64,000 nucleotides of DNA from Streptomyces sp. NBC_00236 (GCF_036195045.1 NZ_CP108100.1:1240001-1304000), one strand, 5' to 3'; numbered from the stretch's first letter, positions 8,284-23,002 are shown. Numbers and translations are program-made. The notes: a model not told the origin generated them from the sequence alone.

Positions 8284-9255
8284 TCAGCTCCACGGGAGCG
8301 ACGCACGGTGCCGCCAGTACGCCTCCGGCTCCTCGACCAGCGCGTCCAGGCGCGCCCTGCGTTCCTCGTCGAGGTCGAGGACGGCCGCGTGGAGGTTGCC
8401 GGCGAGCTGGGTGACGGTCGCCGCTCCGGAGAGCACGACCCCGGCCCACGGCTGGTGCAGCACCAGCGCCAGGGCGACCGCGTCACTGCCCAGCCCTTCC
8501 TCGGCGGCGATCTCCCGCATCACGGCGGGCGCCTCCGTCCCCGCGAGGCGGCCGTTGGCCATGGCTTCCTTGACGATGACGGTGAGCCCGGCGGCATGGG
8601 CCTCGGCGAGCGCCGGTCCGGCCGAGGTCTCCAGTGCGTTGTAGGTGGCCTGGACGGTACGGAAGAGGGGTTCGCCGTCCACCGTGACGGCGAGGGCGGC
8701 GCGGATCGCCTCGGCCTGGGCCGGTCCGCTGGTGGAGAGGCCGACGCTGACCCCTTCGGCGGCGAGCGCGGCGAGCCGGGCGTGCAGTTCCTTGTCGGTG
8801 AGCGCCGGGCTGTCGGGGGTCACCGAGTGGATCTGGTAGAGGTCGAGCCGGTCGCCGAGCAACTCGCGGGTCTCGGCGCGCTGGCGCAGATACGTGGCGA
8901 GGGTGTGGTCCTTGACCTCGTGCGCCTCGGCGTCGACGCTCCAGTCGGCGGTGTAGGTGTAGCCCCACTTGCTCCCGATGACGACGTCACCGACCTCGGG
9001 CCGCGCGGTCAGCCAGTCGCCGAGGAACTCCTCGGAGCGGCCGTAGGAACGGGCGGCGTCGAAGTACCGGACGCCCTGCGCGTAGGCCGCGTCCAGGAGT
9101 TCGTGCGTCCGGGCGCGCAGCTCGTCGACGGTCCGCTCGCCGGGCAGGTCGCGGTCGCGATGGAGATTGATGTAGCCGGGCCTGCCGACCGCTGCCAGGC
9201 CGAGCCCGATGTGAGCGGTCGGGGTGGTCGCTGTGGTCAGTCGGGCGAACGGCAT
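8284..9255 (-). CDS. Aldo/keto reductase
   Basis: 323 residues, an NAD(P)H-dependent (beta/alpha)8 oxidoreductase of the AKR family. Conserved parts are GVRYFDAARSYGRSEEFLGDWL (the Asp and Tyr of the catalytic tetrad), VVIGSKWGYTY (Lys) and LDLYQIHSVTPDSP (His). ATG 9255 has GAGGAG six to seven bases upstream; longer in-frame starts run into argH. The gene precedes the ECF41 sigma gene on the same strand with a 78-bp gap that holds the sigma factor's own promoter. The physiological substrate is unknown. Confidence 0.85.
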   Translation of the reverse strand: MPFARLTTATTPTAHIGLGLAAVGRPGYINLHRDRDLPGERTVDELRARTHELLDAAYAQGVRYFDAARSYGRSEEFLGDWLTARPEVGDVVIGSKWGYTYTADWSVDAEAHEVKDHTLATYLRQRAETRELLGDRLDLYQIHSVTPDSPALTDKELHARLAALAAEGVSVGLSTSGPAQAEAIRAALAVTVDGEPLFRTVQATYNALETSAGPALAEAHAAGLTVIVKEAMANGRLAGTEAPAVMREIAAEEGLGSDAVALALVLHQPWAGVVLSGAATVTQLAGNLHAAVLDLDEERRARLDALVEEPEAYWRHRASLPWS

Positions 9256-9320
9256 CGCGGGCTCCTCGTCGTCGGCAGGAATCTCCCCTACCCCCAACGT
9301 AGCCCGCGATGCACCCGCGG

Positions 9321-10838
<1,518 letters not shown>

Positions 10839-10885
10839 TCACGGCGCGGCCCACGGTGCAGCCACTGCCGCAATCACTATCAGGC

Positions 10886-10917
10886 ATAACTATGTGGTCC
10901 TCTGTATGTTTTGTCAA
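10886..10917 (-). promoter_or_regulatory. argH promoter with ARG-box-like dyad
   Basis: Minus strand: -35 TTGACA (10917-10912), 17-nt spacer, -10 CATAGT (10894-10889). The small dyad CATAACTATG overlaps the -10 and resembles a half-degenerate ARG box. ArgR control is inferred. Confidence 0.6.
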
Positions 10918-11016
10918 AGCTGGCGGGCCGGGACAGCGCCGCCGCCGGATAAAACGCGGGCGCCGCTGCGCCGTCCCCGCTACGGTCTGCATCTTCGGCA
11001 CACCCAGGGGGGGACC

Positions 11017-12237
11017 ATGAACGACGCCTCGACCGCGGCGCGGCAACTGGCCGGCGGCGCGTCCCTGAACGAGGCGCTCGGACACTCCGCAGCGGAATGC
11101 TGGCCGGCGCTCGACCGCGCGATACGTGATCTGCCGCCCCAGGACCTCGGAAGCTACGTCGCACCGGCCGGCCGGTGGTTGCAGTGGCACTGGAACGCAC
11201 CGATGCCGTCCCTGCGGCGGAGCGGCAACCGCTGGGCCGAATCGGAATCGGCGACCGTCATCGCCCTGTGCCACCACGACGGGTGGGTCCGTGCGGCGGC
11301 CCTCGACCTGACGCCCGACTCCCCCGCCCTGCTGCCGCTCCTGATCGTGCGGTGCACGGACTGGGCGGCTCCGGTACGCGATCGGGCCCGGGCGCTGCTG
11401 TCGGAGGTGCCGGCGCCCGCACTCGCGGCGTGCGCCGAACTGGTCCTGCTGCTGGCCCGGCGCGAGCAGGGCCGGTTCACGGTGGACCTGCTCGACCGGG
11501 GACTGCGTGAAGGGCCCGCCGCCCAGGCGGAGGCCCTGCTGACGAGCGAGGACCGCGCCACCCGCCGGCTCGCCCACCGCATCGCGCTCGACCGCGGGCT
11601 CCTCGCGCCGGGCCGGCTGGCCCGCCTGGCCGCGGGTTCCGGCGACGCGTCCTTGCAGGACCTCTGCGCGGACGCGGCCATCGCGTCGATGCGGGACGAG
11701 GACCACGACGACGTGCTCGGCGTCCTGCTGACGGCCAGGAACGGGCGCGTGCGGGCGGCGGGTGTCACCGCGCTGCGGCGCACCGGGCGGCACGACGAGG
11801 CGCGGGCCTGGCTCACGGACCGTTCGGGAGTCGTACGGGCCTGCGCCCGGTACGTACTGCGACAGGGCGGGACCGAACCGCTGCCGTTGTACCGGGCGAT
11901 GTGCACCGGCGAGGTCACCGAGCCGGGTGCCGCCGCGGGACTCGGCGAATGCGGTGACCGTTCGGACGCGGAGACGCTGTGGGCCCTGGTGCACCATCCC
12001 GCCGCGGCCGTGCGCGTCCACGCGGTCACCGGATTGCGGGCCCTCGATGCCGTGACGCGGGCCGGGCTGGCCCCGCTGATCGACGACCCGTCATCAGCGG
12101 TGGTCAGGGCGGCCACCCGGGCCCTGCTGCCCCACGCGGCCGGCCTCTCCCGGGAATGGCTGTCCGAGCGGAACGCGCCGGACCGGTCGCGGGCGGTGCG
12201 GGTGGCGGCGCAGCGGCTGCTCCGGGCAGCGGGGTAG
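11017..12237 (+). CDS. HEAT-repeat-like protein
   Basis: 406 residues of mainly helical, Ala/Leu/Arg-rich sequence with repeated helix pairs such as HHPAAAVRVHAVTGLRAL and DDPSSAVVRAATRALLPHA, typical of HEAT or PBS-lyase-type repeats. Such repeats build a protein-binding solenoid; no catalytic site is visible. It lacks a signal peptide, so it is probably cytosolic. ATG 11017 follows a G-rich Shine-Dalgarno-like tract, and a -10-like TACGGT sits at 10981-10986. The function is unknown. With the next gene it separates argH from the main arg operon. Confidence 0.7.
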   Translation: MNDASTAARQLAGGASLNEALGHSAAECWPALDRAIRDLPPQDLGSYVAPAGRWLQWHWNAPMPSLRRSGNRWAESESATVIALCHHDGWVRAAALDLTPDSPALLPLLIVRCTDWAAPVRDRARALLSEVPAPALAACAELVLLLARREQGRFTVDLLDRGLREGPAAQAEALLTSEDRATRRLAHRIALDRGLLAPGRLARLAAGSGDASLQDLCADAAIASMRDEDHDDVLGVLLTARNGRVRAAGVTALRRTGRHDEARAWLTDRSGVVRACARYVLRQGGTEPLPLYRAMCTGEVTEPGAAAGLGECGDRSDAETLWALVHHPAAAVRVHAVTGLRALDAVTRAGLAPLIDDPSSAVVRAATRALLPHAAGLSREWLSERNAPDRSRAVRVAAQRLLRAAG

Positions 12238-12336
12238 GCGTCCCACCGGCTGGAACCCTGAGCGGCTGGGCCGTACGGAGCAGGCCGGCAGGTGGCCGGG
12301 GGGCGGCCGGTCTACGGTCCGGGCATGCGCAGACTT

Positions 12337-12496
12337 GGACCGACCGGCACATGGGGGGTGGCGTCGCGGGGCTGGGCACGCGCATCTGCCGCGTTGTCGT
12401 CAATCACCATGGCTCCGCCATGCCTCAATCCTCCGCCTTGCAGCTGCACGCACCCGGCCCCGCTCCTTCGCCCACCCCCCATGTGCCGGTCGGTCC
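12337..12496. repeat. 160-bp MITE-like element with perfect 25-bp inverted ends
   Basis: The ends 12337-12361 and 12472-12496 are perfect inverted repeats; the left one starts GGACCGACCGGCACATGG. The interior has further short dyads (for example around CCATGGCTCCGCCATG) and no coding signal. No clear target-site duplication is visible. The left end shares its motif with the hairpin at 32634-32699. The right end contains the apparent ATG (12481) of the next gene. Confidence 0.7.
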
Positions 12497-13185
12497 TGGT
12501 CACCGGTTCGGTCCTGCTCGCTCTCGCCGGCCTCGTCGGGGCCCGTCCCCCGGTGGCGGCGCCCTTGCCGTGGCGGCTGGCCGACACGGGCGGCGGCAGC
12601 CAGCTGATCACGGCCGAGGCGCCCGGTACCGCCTCCACCACGGGCACGGTCACCTGGTGGAGTCTGCGGGGCGGCCGCTGGGTGGCGGCCGGGTCGGCGC
12701 CCGCGCGGTTCGGGGCCAACGGGCTGGCGGAGGGGGCTTCGCGCAAGCAGGGCACGAACACGACGCCTACGGGGCTGTACGAACTGCCGTACGCGTTCGG
12801 GGTCGAGGCGGCCCGGCCCGGGACGCGCTATCCGTACCGCCGGGTCGGCGACCGGTCGTGGTGGTGCCAGGACAACGCGGCGCGCGCCTACAACCGGTGG
12901 GTGGAGCCGCGTCCCGCCGACTGCCGGGCGGACGAGGCCGAGCACCTGATCACGTACCCGACGCAGTACGCGCGGGCCCTCGTCATCGGCTTCAACTACG
13001 TCCGGCCGGTACGGGGCCGGGGCGCCGGGATCTTTCTGCATGTCAACGGACGCGGCGCGACCGCCGGCTGTGTCTCCGTGCCGGCGGCCGCGATGGACCG
13101 GATCCTGACCTGGGCCGATCCGGCCCGCCGTCCGCACATCGCGATCGGGACCCGCTCGGGTCCGACCGCGATCACCCGGTACTGA
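12481..13185 (+). CDS. L,D-transpeptidase (YkuD) family protein
   Basis: 234 residues. A hydrophobic N-terminus (VLVTGSVLLALAGLVGA) acts as signal peptide or anchor. The YkuD active-site stretch HVNGRGATAGCVSVP ends the domain (His187, Cys197 nucleophile). Such enzymes make 3-3 peptidoglycan cross-links or handle related peptides outside the membrane. The start is uncertain: ATG 12481 lies inside the right inverted repeat of the adjacent element and has no Shine-Dalgarno. An in-frame ATG near 12409 lies within the element. The native 5' end may have been replaced. Convergent with argR (7-bp gap). Confidence 0.75.
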   Translation: MCRSVLVTGSVLLALAGLVGARPPVAAPLPWRLADTGGGSQLITAEAPGTASTTGTVTWWSLRGGRWVAAGSAPARFGANGLAEGASRKQGTNTTPTGLYELPYAFGVEAARPGTRYPYRRVGDRSWWCQDNAARAYNRWVEPRPADCRADEAEHLITYPTQYARALVIGFNYVRPVRGRGAGIFLHVNGRGATAGCVSVPAAAMDRILTWADPARRPHIAIGTRSGPTAITRY

Positions 13186-13192
13186 CCGCTCG

Positions 13193-13729
13193 TCAGCGGT
13201 CGTTCTGGGCGAGCCGCAGCAGGTGGTCGGCGAGCGCCTGTCCGCCGGCCGGGTCGCGGCTGATCAGCATGAGGGTGTCGTCACCCGCGATGGTGCCGAG
13301 GATGTCGTGCAGTTCGGCCTGGTCGATCGCCGAGGCGAGGAACTGGGCCGCGCCCGGAGGCGTACGCAGCACGACGAGGTTGGCAGAGGCCTCCGCCGAG
13401 ATCAGCAGTTCGGCGGAGAGACGGCGCATCCGCTCCTCCTTGGCGGAGCCGCCCAGCGGTGCGTGCGGGGTACGGAATCCGCCCTCGCTCGGCACCGCGT
13501 AGATCAGCTCGCCGCCGGTGTTGCGGATCTTCACCGCGCCCAGCTCGTCCAGGTCCCGGGAGAGCGTCGCCTGGGTGACGCTCAGCCCGTCATCGCTGAG
13601 GAGCTTGGCCAGCTGGCTCTGCGAACGCACCGGCTGCCGGTTCAGGATGTCCACGATCCGGCGGTGGCGTGCGGTGCGGGTCTGCGGCACGGACGGCCCG
13701 CCGTGCTCGGATTCCTGCGCCTCGGTCAT
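13193..13729 (-). CDS. argR: Arginine repressor
   Basis: 178 residues. Arginine-sensing repressor that binds ARG boxes as a hexamer. The N-terminal winged helix includes [31 protein letters not shown]; the C-terminal hexamerisation and arginine-binding domain carries the hallmark [12 protein letters not shown]. It is the last gene of argCJBDR, starting 10 bases after argD. The N-terminal tail of about 20 residues is typical of Streptomyces ArgR. As part of its own regulon it should be autoregulated from the argC promoter. Confidence 0.96.
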   Translation of the reverse strand: MTEAQESEHGGPSVPQTRTARHRRIVDILNRQPVRSQSQLAKLLSDDGLSVTQATLSRDLDELGAVKIRNTGGELIYAVPSEGGFRTPHAPLGGSAKEERMRRLSAELLISAEASANLVVLRTPPGAAQFLASAIDQAELHDILGTIAGDDTLMLISRDPAGGQALADHLLRLAQNDR

Positions 13730-13739
13730 CGTCGTCGCC

Positions 13740-14951
13740 TCATTCTCCGGTGTGTCCCTCTCCGGATCGTCCGTCCCCGTAAGCCGCGTCGAGAGCGCCG
13801 GGCAGTGCCTGGAGGAACGCGTCCACGTCCGCCTCACCGATGATCAGCGGCGGCATCAGCCGTACGACATCGGGGGCGGGTGCGTTCACCAGGAGTCCGG
13901 CTCCCTGAGCCGCCTGCTGCACCTGGGGTGCGAGGGGCTCGGTGAGCACGATACCCAGCAGCAGGCCGGAGCCCCGGACGTGGGAGACCAGGGGGTGCCC
14001 CAGGCCCTCCACACCGTCGCGGATCCTCTCGCCGAGCCGCTTCACGTTGTCCAGCGCACCGTCGGCGGCCAGGGTGTCCAGGACCGCGAGACCGGCGGCG
14101 CAGGCGACGGGGTTGCCGCCGAACGTCGTGCCGTGATGGCCGGGCGCGAGCAGCTCGGCGGTTTCGCCGAACGCCACCGTGGCGCCGATCGGCAGTCCGC
14201 CGCCCAGCCCCTTGGCGAGCGTGACGAGGTCGGGCTCCACGCCCTGGTGCTGCTGGTACTCGAACCAGGTACCGCACCGGCCGATGCCGGTCTGGACCTC
14301 GTCGAGGACCAGCAGGGTGCCGGTGGCGCGGGTGATCTCCCGGGCCGCCTCCAGATAGCCCTTGGGCGGCACGACCACGCCGTTCTCGCCCTGGATCGGC
14401 TCGATGATCAGCAGCGCGGTGTCGGTGGTCACCGCGGCCCGCAGCGCCTCGACGTCCCCGTACGGGACGTGCGTGACATCACCGGGCAGCGGGACGAACG
14501 GATCGCGCTTCTTCGGCTGGCCGGTGAGCGCGAGGGCGCCCATGGTCCGGCCGTGGAAGCCGCCGTCGGTGGCCACCATGTGGGTACGTCCGGTCAGCCG
14601 ACCGATCTTGAACGCGGCCTCGTTGGCCTCGGCGCCCGAGTTGCAGAAGTAGACCTTGCCGGTGCGTCCGAAGAGCTGGAGCAGCCGTTCGGCGAGCGCG
14701 ACGGGCGGCTCGGCGATGAAGAGGTTGGAGACGTGGCCGAGGGAGGCGATCTGGGTGGAGACCGCCTCGACGACCGCGGGGTGGGCGTGGCCCAGGGCGT
14801 TCACCGCGATGCCGCCGACGAAGTCGAGGTACCGGGTGCCGTCGGCGTCCCACACATGGGCGCCTTCGCCGCGGACGAGCGACAGCTTCGGGGTGCCGTA
14901 GTTGTCCATCAGCGCGTGCTGCCACCGCTGCGAGAGCTCGGCGTTGGTCAT
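13740..14951 (-). CDS. argD: Acetylornithine aminotransferase
   Basis: 403 residues, class-III PLP aminotransferase converting N-acetylglutamate semialdehyde to N2-acetylornithine with glutamate as donor. [27 protein letters not shown] (Asp contacting PLP) and [14 protein letters not shown] (Schiff-base Lys) are all present. ATG 14951 overlaps the argB stop by four bases (ATGA). Length and order match Streptomyces arg operons. Confidence 0.96.
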   Translation of the reverse strand: MTNAELSQRWQHALMDNYGTPKLSLVRGEGAHVWDADGTRYLDFVGGIAVNALGHAHPAVVEAVSTQIASLGHVSNLFIAEPPVALAERLLQLFGRTGKVYFCNSGAEANEAAFKIGRLTGRTHMVATDGGFHGRTMGALALTGQPKKRDPFVPLPGDVTHVPYGDVEALRAAVTTDTALLIIEPIQGENGVVVPPKGYLEAAREITRATGTLLVLDEVQTGIGRCGTWFEYQQHQGVEPDLVTLAKGLGGGLPIGATVAFGETAELLAPGHHGTTFGGNPVACAAGLAVLDTLAADGALDNVKRLGERIRDGVEGLGHPLVSHVRGSGLLLGIVLTEPLAPQVQQAAQGAGLLVNAPAPDVVRLMPPLIIGEADVDAFLQALPGALDAAYGDGRSGEGHTGE

Positions 14952-15846
14952 GCTTCCCCCTGTGCGTCGGGCACGACCATCGTGCCGATTCCTTCGTCGG
15001 TGAAGATCTCCAGCAGGATCGAGTGCTGGACCCGGCCGTCGATGACGCGGGCCGTCTCCACGCCGTTGCGCACGGCGTGCAGGCAGCCCTGCATCTTGGG
15101 CACCATGCCGCTGGAGAGTTCCGGCAGGAGCTTCTCCAGCTCGGTGGCGGTGAGGCGGCTGATCACGTCGTCGCTGTTGGGCCAGTCCTCGTACAGGCCC
15201 TCGACGTCGGTGAGGACCATCAGCGTCTCGGCGTTCAGCGCGGCGGCCAGGGCGGCGGCCGCGGTGTCGGCGTTGACGTTGTAGACGTGGTTGTCCTCCG
15301 CCGAGCGGGCGATGGAGGAGATGACCGGGATGCGGCCGTCGTCCAGCAGTGCCTGGATGGCCCCGGTGTCGATCGCGGTGATCTCGCCGACCCGGCCGAT
15401 GTCCACGGCCTCGCCGTCGATCACGGGGCGGTGCTGGATCGCGGTGATGGTGTGGGCGTCCTCACCGGTCATGCCCACGGCCAGCGGCCCGTGCTGGTTC
15501 AGCAGACCGACGAGCTCGCGCTGGACCTGTCCGGCGAGCACCATCCGTACGACGTCCATCGCCTCGGGCGTGGTGACGCGCAGACCGGCCTTGAACTCGC
15601 TGACCAGGCCCTGCTTGTCGAGCTGGGCGCTGATCTGCGGCCCGCCGCCGTGCACGACGACGGGCTTGAGGCCGGCGTGCCGCAGGAAGACGACGTCCTG
15701 CGCGAAGGCGGCCTTCAGCTCCTCGTCGATCATGGCGTTGCCGCCGAACTTGATGACGACGGTCTTGCCGTTGTGCCGGGTCAGCCAGGGCAGCGCCTCG
15801 ATGAGGATCTGCGCCTTCGGGAGTGCGGTGTGCTTCCGCGCGGTGG

Positions 15847-15850
<4 letters not shown>
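14948..15850 (-). CDS. argB: Acetylglutamate kinase
   Basis: 300 residues. Phosphorylates N-acetylglutamate; usually the arginine-feedback-sensitive enzyme. The amino-acid-kinase motifs [21 protein letters not shown] and [13 protein letters not shown] are intact. The extended N-terminus ([20 protein letters not shown]) resembles the mobile N-terminal helix of arginine-inhibited hexameric enzymes, so feedback control is plausible. The start overlaps the argJ stop (ATGA) and the stop overlaps the argD start. Confidence 0.96.
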
Positions 15851-18200
<2,350 letters not shown>

Positions 18201-18285
18201 ATGCCGCCCGTGACCCGCGCCCCGACCCTGATCCATGCAGGCATCCGCATCCCCGCCTCCCCACACCCCTGTCAGGAGTGCTCCC

Positions 18286-19020
18286 ATGCGTCGTCGTTCA
18301 CCCCGCCGGCTTCTCGGCGTCCTCGCGGCCGTCACGGTCGCGTTCACCCTGTTCGGTTCGACGTCGGCGGCCGGCGCGGCCGACCGTGCGCCCGCCGCGA
18401 CGACCGCAGCGGCGGCCGTGACGCCCCTGTCGACCAGCACCCCGGTCGTCTTCGTCCACGGGTACACCGGCAACGCCTCCAACTGGGTGACCGCCAAGAG
18501 CGTCTTCCAGCTGAACGGCTGGTCCAGTTCCAAGCTCTTCGCCTACGAGTACAACTCGTACGGCAACAACATCACCAACGCCCAGGGCCTGGCCGCCTTC
18601 GTCAACAACGTCAAGTCCCAGACCGGCGCGAGCAAGGTCGCCATCGTCAACCACTCGATGGGCGGCCTCGTCAGCCAGTACTACCTGAAGGTCCTGGGCG
18701 GCCACAGCAGCGTCAGCCACCTGGCCTCCATCGCGGGCGCGAACCACGGAACGACCTTCGCCAGTGCCTGCCTGATCTACACGACCTGTCAGCAGATGTA
18801 CCCGGGCTCGTCGTTCATCTCCCAGATCTCCTCCGGTGACGAGACCCCGGGCGACACCAGGTACGCCACCTGGTACTCCGCGTGCGACGGCATCATCCTC
18901 CCGTACACCAGCACCCGGCTGAGCGGCGCGACGAACAACAACGTGCTCTGCCAGACCCACATCGGGTACCTGGCGGACACGATCGTGCTGGGCCAGATCG
19001 CGCGCTTCGTCGCCTCCTGA
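18286..19020 (+). CDS. Secreted lipase/esterase (alpha/beta hydrolase)
   Basis: 244 residues. Signal peptide MRRRSPRRLLGVLAAVTVAF to about residue 31, then oxyanion segment VVFVHGYTGN, nucleophile elbow NHSMGG (Ser124, with Asn where the first Gly or Ala of the pentapeptide is usual), Asp201 in CDGIIL and His225 in QTHIGY. Cysteines 162, 168, 200 and 222 could form two disulfides, fitting the extracellular site. Resembles small Streptomyces and Bacillus lipases that act on short to medium acyl esters. ATG 18286 follows AGGAGTG. Confidence 0.88.
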   Translation: MRRRSPRRLLGVLAAVTVAFTLFGSTSAAGAADRAPAATTAAAAVTPLSTSTPVVFVHGYTGNASNWVTAKSVFQLNGWSSSKLFAYEYNSYGNNITNAQGLAAFVNNVKSQTGASKVAIVNHSMGGLVSQYYLKVLGGHSSVSHLASIAGANHGTTFASACLIYTTCQQMYPGSSFISQISSGDETPGDTRYATWYSACDGIILPYTSTRLSGATNNNVLCQTHIGYLADTIVLGQIARFVAS

Positions 19021-19052
19021 CTCGCCGCACGAGCCTGAACGGGCCGGGCATA

Positions 19053-19088
19053 CCCCGCCCCCGCCCCCGCCGGGCGCCGGGGGCGGGG
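19053..19088. terminator. Convergent hairpin, 11-bp G/C stem
   Basis: CCCCGCCCCCG (19053-19063) pairs with CGGGGGCGGGG (19078-19088). It lies between the lipase and rox-like genes. Confidence 0.6.
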
Positions 19089-19116
19089 CACCGGCCGTCC
19101 GCGGCCCGACAGCCTC

Positions 19117-20571
<1,455 letters not shown>

Positions 20572-20613
20572 TCAAGAGATCAGCGGACTTCGGCCGTGGC
20601 CGGTCATTCTGCG

Positions 20614-20650
20614 GCGCACCGGGGGCCTTGCCGCAAGGCCCCCGGTGCGC
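20614..20650. promoter_or_regulatory. Rifamycin-associated-element-like palindrome
   Basis: A 37-bp perfect dyad: 18-bp arms (20614-20631, 20633-20650) around one central base. The core GGGCCTTGCGGCAAGGCCC (minus strand) closely matches the 19-bp element I recall upstream of actinomycete rifamycin-inactivation genes. The minus-strand TTGCGG in the core could serve as a -35 with CAGAAT 19 nt on. As RNA it could also fold as a hairpin ending the ABC-F transcript. Confidence 0.75.
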
Positions 20651-20701
20651 TATATCTTGAAACCGGCAGGGAGGCGTTGCACTCCTTGCCATTTGTCTTT
20701 C

Positions 20702-22348
20702 TCAGGCGGCGCCGGTGACGGCGCCCTCCCTCAGCTCCAGCCGGGTGCCGCTGAACCGCGCCCGCATCCGGCGGTCGTGAGTGACCAGCACCAGCGCCCC
20801 CGCGTAACCGGTCAGTGCCGTCTCCAGTTCCTCGACGAGCGCGGGCGAGAGGTGGTTGGTCGGCTCGTCCAGCAGGAGCAGGTCCACCGGTTCGCTGACC
20901 AGCCGGGCCAGTTCGATGCGGCGCCGCTGGCCGTACGAGAGGTCCCCGACGCGCAGCCGCAGGGCGTCCGGCTCGAACAGGCCCAGCGACAGCAGCCGGT
21001 CGGCGTGCTCGTCCCGGCCGCCGGGACGGCCGTGGGCGAAGGCCGCCAGCACGCTCAGGCCCGGCGGCCACGGCGTCTCCTCCTGCCGCAGGTGCCCCAC
21101 CCGCCCGGTGACGCCCACCGCGCCCGCGTCGGGCCTGAGTTCCCCGGCCATGACCCGCAGCAGGGTGCTCTTGCCGGCGCCGTTGGGGCCGGTCACCAGC
21201 ACGCGTTCGGCCGGACCGACGCGCAGTTCCGGCACCGTCAGCCGGCCCTCGACGACCACGTTCTCCAGGGCCGCGGCGGGTGCCTCGCCGGGGCCGGCCG
21301 CGGTGGCGATGCGGGCCGTGAAGGACAGCGGGTCGGGCGGCGGTGTCACCGGGTTCGCGGTGAGCCGCTCGACGCGCTCCTTCGCGTTGCGGATGCGGCT
21401 CATCGCACCGTGGGCGCGCCCGCGCGCACGGAACGCCCCGGCCCCGGAGCCGGGCTTGGACAGCTTGCGCGGGATGGCGTCCAGTCGGAGGGCGTTGGTC
21501 TCCGTCAGCCGGCGCCCGCGGTCGAGTTCGGCCCGCCATGCGTCGTACCGCTCCTGCCTGCGGCGCCGTTCCGTGGCCTTGGCCGTGAGGTACCCGGCGT
21601 AGCCGTTGCCGTGACGGGAGACCCGGCCGCCCTCGACCTCCAGGACCGTGCTGGTGATCCGCTCCAGGAAGACGCGGTCGTGGGTGACCGCGACGACCGT
21701 TCCGCGGTGGGTCCGCAGATGGTCCTCCAGCCAGCCGACCGCCCGGTCGTCTAGATCGTTGGTCGGCTCGTCCAGCAGCAGCAGTTCCGGGCGGGACGCG
21801 AGCGTCGCGGCCAGGGCCAGCCGTGAACGCTCGCCGCCGGAGAGCGTCCCCAGCGGCCGGTCCCTGGACAGCCGGGGCAGGCCGAGCCCGTACATGGCGG
21901 TGTCCACCCGGGTGTCGGCACCGTAACCGTCGCGTGCTTCGTACTGCTCGGTCAGGCGTGCGTACGTGGTGAGGGCCGCGTCGAGTTCCGGTCCGGCCGA
22001 TGCTCCGGCCAGCGCGGACTCGGCCCGGCGCAGCTCTGCTTCGAGCGTGCGCAGTTCACCCAGTGCCACGTCCACGGCGTCCTGGACGGTGGCGTGCGGG
22101 GTCAGCCCGATGGCCTGGGCGAGATACCCCGTACCGCCGGGTGAGACGACGGACACCTCGCCCTCGTCGGGCGTCTCCTCACCGGCGAGGAGACGGAGCA
22201 GGGTGGACTTGCCGGCCCCGTTGTCGCCGATGACGCCGGCCTTCTCACCGGGGGCGAGGCCGAGCGAGATCCGGTGCAGCACGGTGCGCCCACCGTAACG
22301 CTTGGTGACGCCGTGCAGAGAGAGTTGTGCGGAGTGTGATGGGTGCAT
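20702..22348 (-). CDS. ABC-F ATPase (possible antibiotic-resistance ribosome protection)
   Basis: 548 residues, two ABC domains and no membrane segment. Walker A GDNGAGKST (41-49) and GPNGAGKST in the second half; signatures LSGGERSRLALA and LSYGQRRRIELA; two LLLLDEPTN Walker B stretches. The basic linker with AKATERRRRQERYDAWRAELDRG and a charged arm is the ABC-F ribosome-binding feature. Members either tune translation or dislodge macrolides, lincosamides or pleuromutilins. The drug cannot be told here. Its location directly upstream of the rox-like gene suggests a resistance role. ATG 22348 follows AGGGG. Confidence 0.85.
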   Translation of the reverse strand: MHPSHSAQLSLHGVTKRYGGRTVLHRISLGLAPGEKAGVIGDNGAGKSTLLRLLAGEETPDEGEVSVVSPGGTGYLAQAIGLTPHATVQDAVDVALGELRTLEAELRRAESALAGASAGPELDAALTTYARLTEQYEARDGYGADTRVDTAMYGLGLPRLSRDRPLGTLSGGERSRLALAATLASRPELLLLDEPTNDLDDRAVGWLEDHLRTHRGTVVAVTHDRVFLERITSTVLEVEGGRVSRHGNGYAGYLTAKATERRRRQERYDAWRAELDRGRRLTETNALRLDAIPRKLSKPGSGAGAFRARGRAHGAMSRIRNAKERVERLTANPVTPPPDPLSFTARIATAAGPGEAPAAALENVVVEGRLTVPELRVGPAERVLVTGPNGAGKSTLLRVMAGELRPDAGAVGVTGRVGHLRQEETPWPPGLSVLAAFAHGRPGGRDEHADRLLSLGLFEPDALRLRVGDLSYGQRRRIELARLVSEPVDLLLLDEPTNHLSPALVEELETALTGYAGALVLVTHDRRMRARFSGTRLELREGAVTGAA

Positions 22349-22384
22349 GAATGAGCCCCTGTTCCCGGCCATGCCGACAGAACG

Positions 22385-22400
22385 GATTCGTGGACGAATC
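22385..22400. promoter_or_regulatory. Palindrome in the ABC-F leader
   Basis: GATTCG-tgga-CGAATC, 37 bases before the ABC-F start. It could be an operator or a leader-RNA hairpin. The 264-bp gap to DUF5997 shows no clear leader peptide. Confidence 0.35.
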
Positions 22401-22539
22401 GGCACCACGACGGCGGAGCGGAGCTCTACGCGGTCGTGGGCGGGGCGATCACAGCGTTCCCATACGGACCAGGCTACGCGGGGCCCGATGGGCCGTCATC
22501 CGGTTTTCCGGGCCGCCGGCACCTTCGCGGGAACGACAC

Positions 22540-22585
22540 GTGGGCGGCCCCCGTCCCGGACTGCGAGGGGACGGAGACCGCCCAC
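22540..22585 (-). terminator. Composite hairpin after DUF5997 gene
   Basis: Outer GTGGGCGG/CCGCCCAC (8 bp) and inner CCGTCCC/GGGACGG (7 bp) are separated by 3-nt internal loops. It sits 28 bases beyond the DUF5997 stop. Confidence 0.55.
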
Positions 22586-22612
22586 GGCGGGCTTCGGGGT
22601 GGGAAGCGAACG

Positions 22613-23002
22613 CTAGGACGCGTCCTTGCGCTCCGCGTTCCGCTCCTTGATGCGTACGGTTTCCTTGCGGACCTCCGCCTGCGTGGCGCGCTCCTTCTGC
22701 AGCCACTCGGGGTTGTCCTGCTTCAGTGCGTCGATCTGCTCCGTGGTGAGGGCGTCCGTGACTCCCCCGCGGGCGAGGCCGGAGATGGAGACGCCCAGCT
22801 TGGACGCGACCACCGGCCGCGGGTGCGGGCCGTTGCGCCGCAGTTCCTGCAGCCACTCGGGCGGATCGGCCTGGAGGGCCGCCAGCTCGGCGCGCGAGAC
22901 GACACCCTCCTGGAACTCGGTGGGGGTGGCCTCGAGGTACACACCCAGTTTCTTCGCCGCGGTTGCGGGCTTCATGGTCTGGGTGGTCTGGTGCGACGTC
23001 AT
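22613..23002 (-). CDS. DUF5997 family protein
   Basis: 129 residues, soluble, rich in charged helices and recognisable from memory as the actinobacterial DUF5997 family. It contains two similar motifs, TPTEFQEGVVSRAELAALQADPPEWLQELR and GGVTDALTTEQIDALKQDNPEWLQKER, each with a PEWLQ core, so the protein looks like an internal duplication. A -10-like TACTCT (minus, 23015-23010) precedes ATG 23002 by seven bases, so the mRNA is probably leaderless. It is divergent from the LysR-substrate-domain gene with only 58 bp between. Function unknown. Confidence 0.7.
   Translation of the reverse strand: MTSHQTTQTMKPATAAKKLGVYLEATPTEFQEGVVSRAELAALQADPPEWLQELRRNGPHPRPVVASKLGVSISGLARGGVTDALTTEQIDALKQDNPEWLQKERATQAEVRKETVRIKERNAERKDAS

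Noticed and set aside
20614..20650. Palindrome read only as the ABC-F terminator
   Set aside because: It could fold as one, but there is no T-tract, it lies 55 bases before rox, and its core matches the rifamycin element, so regulation is the better reading.
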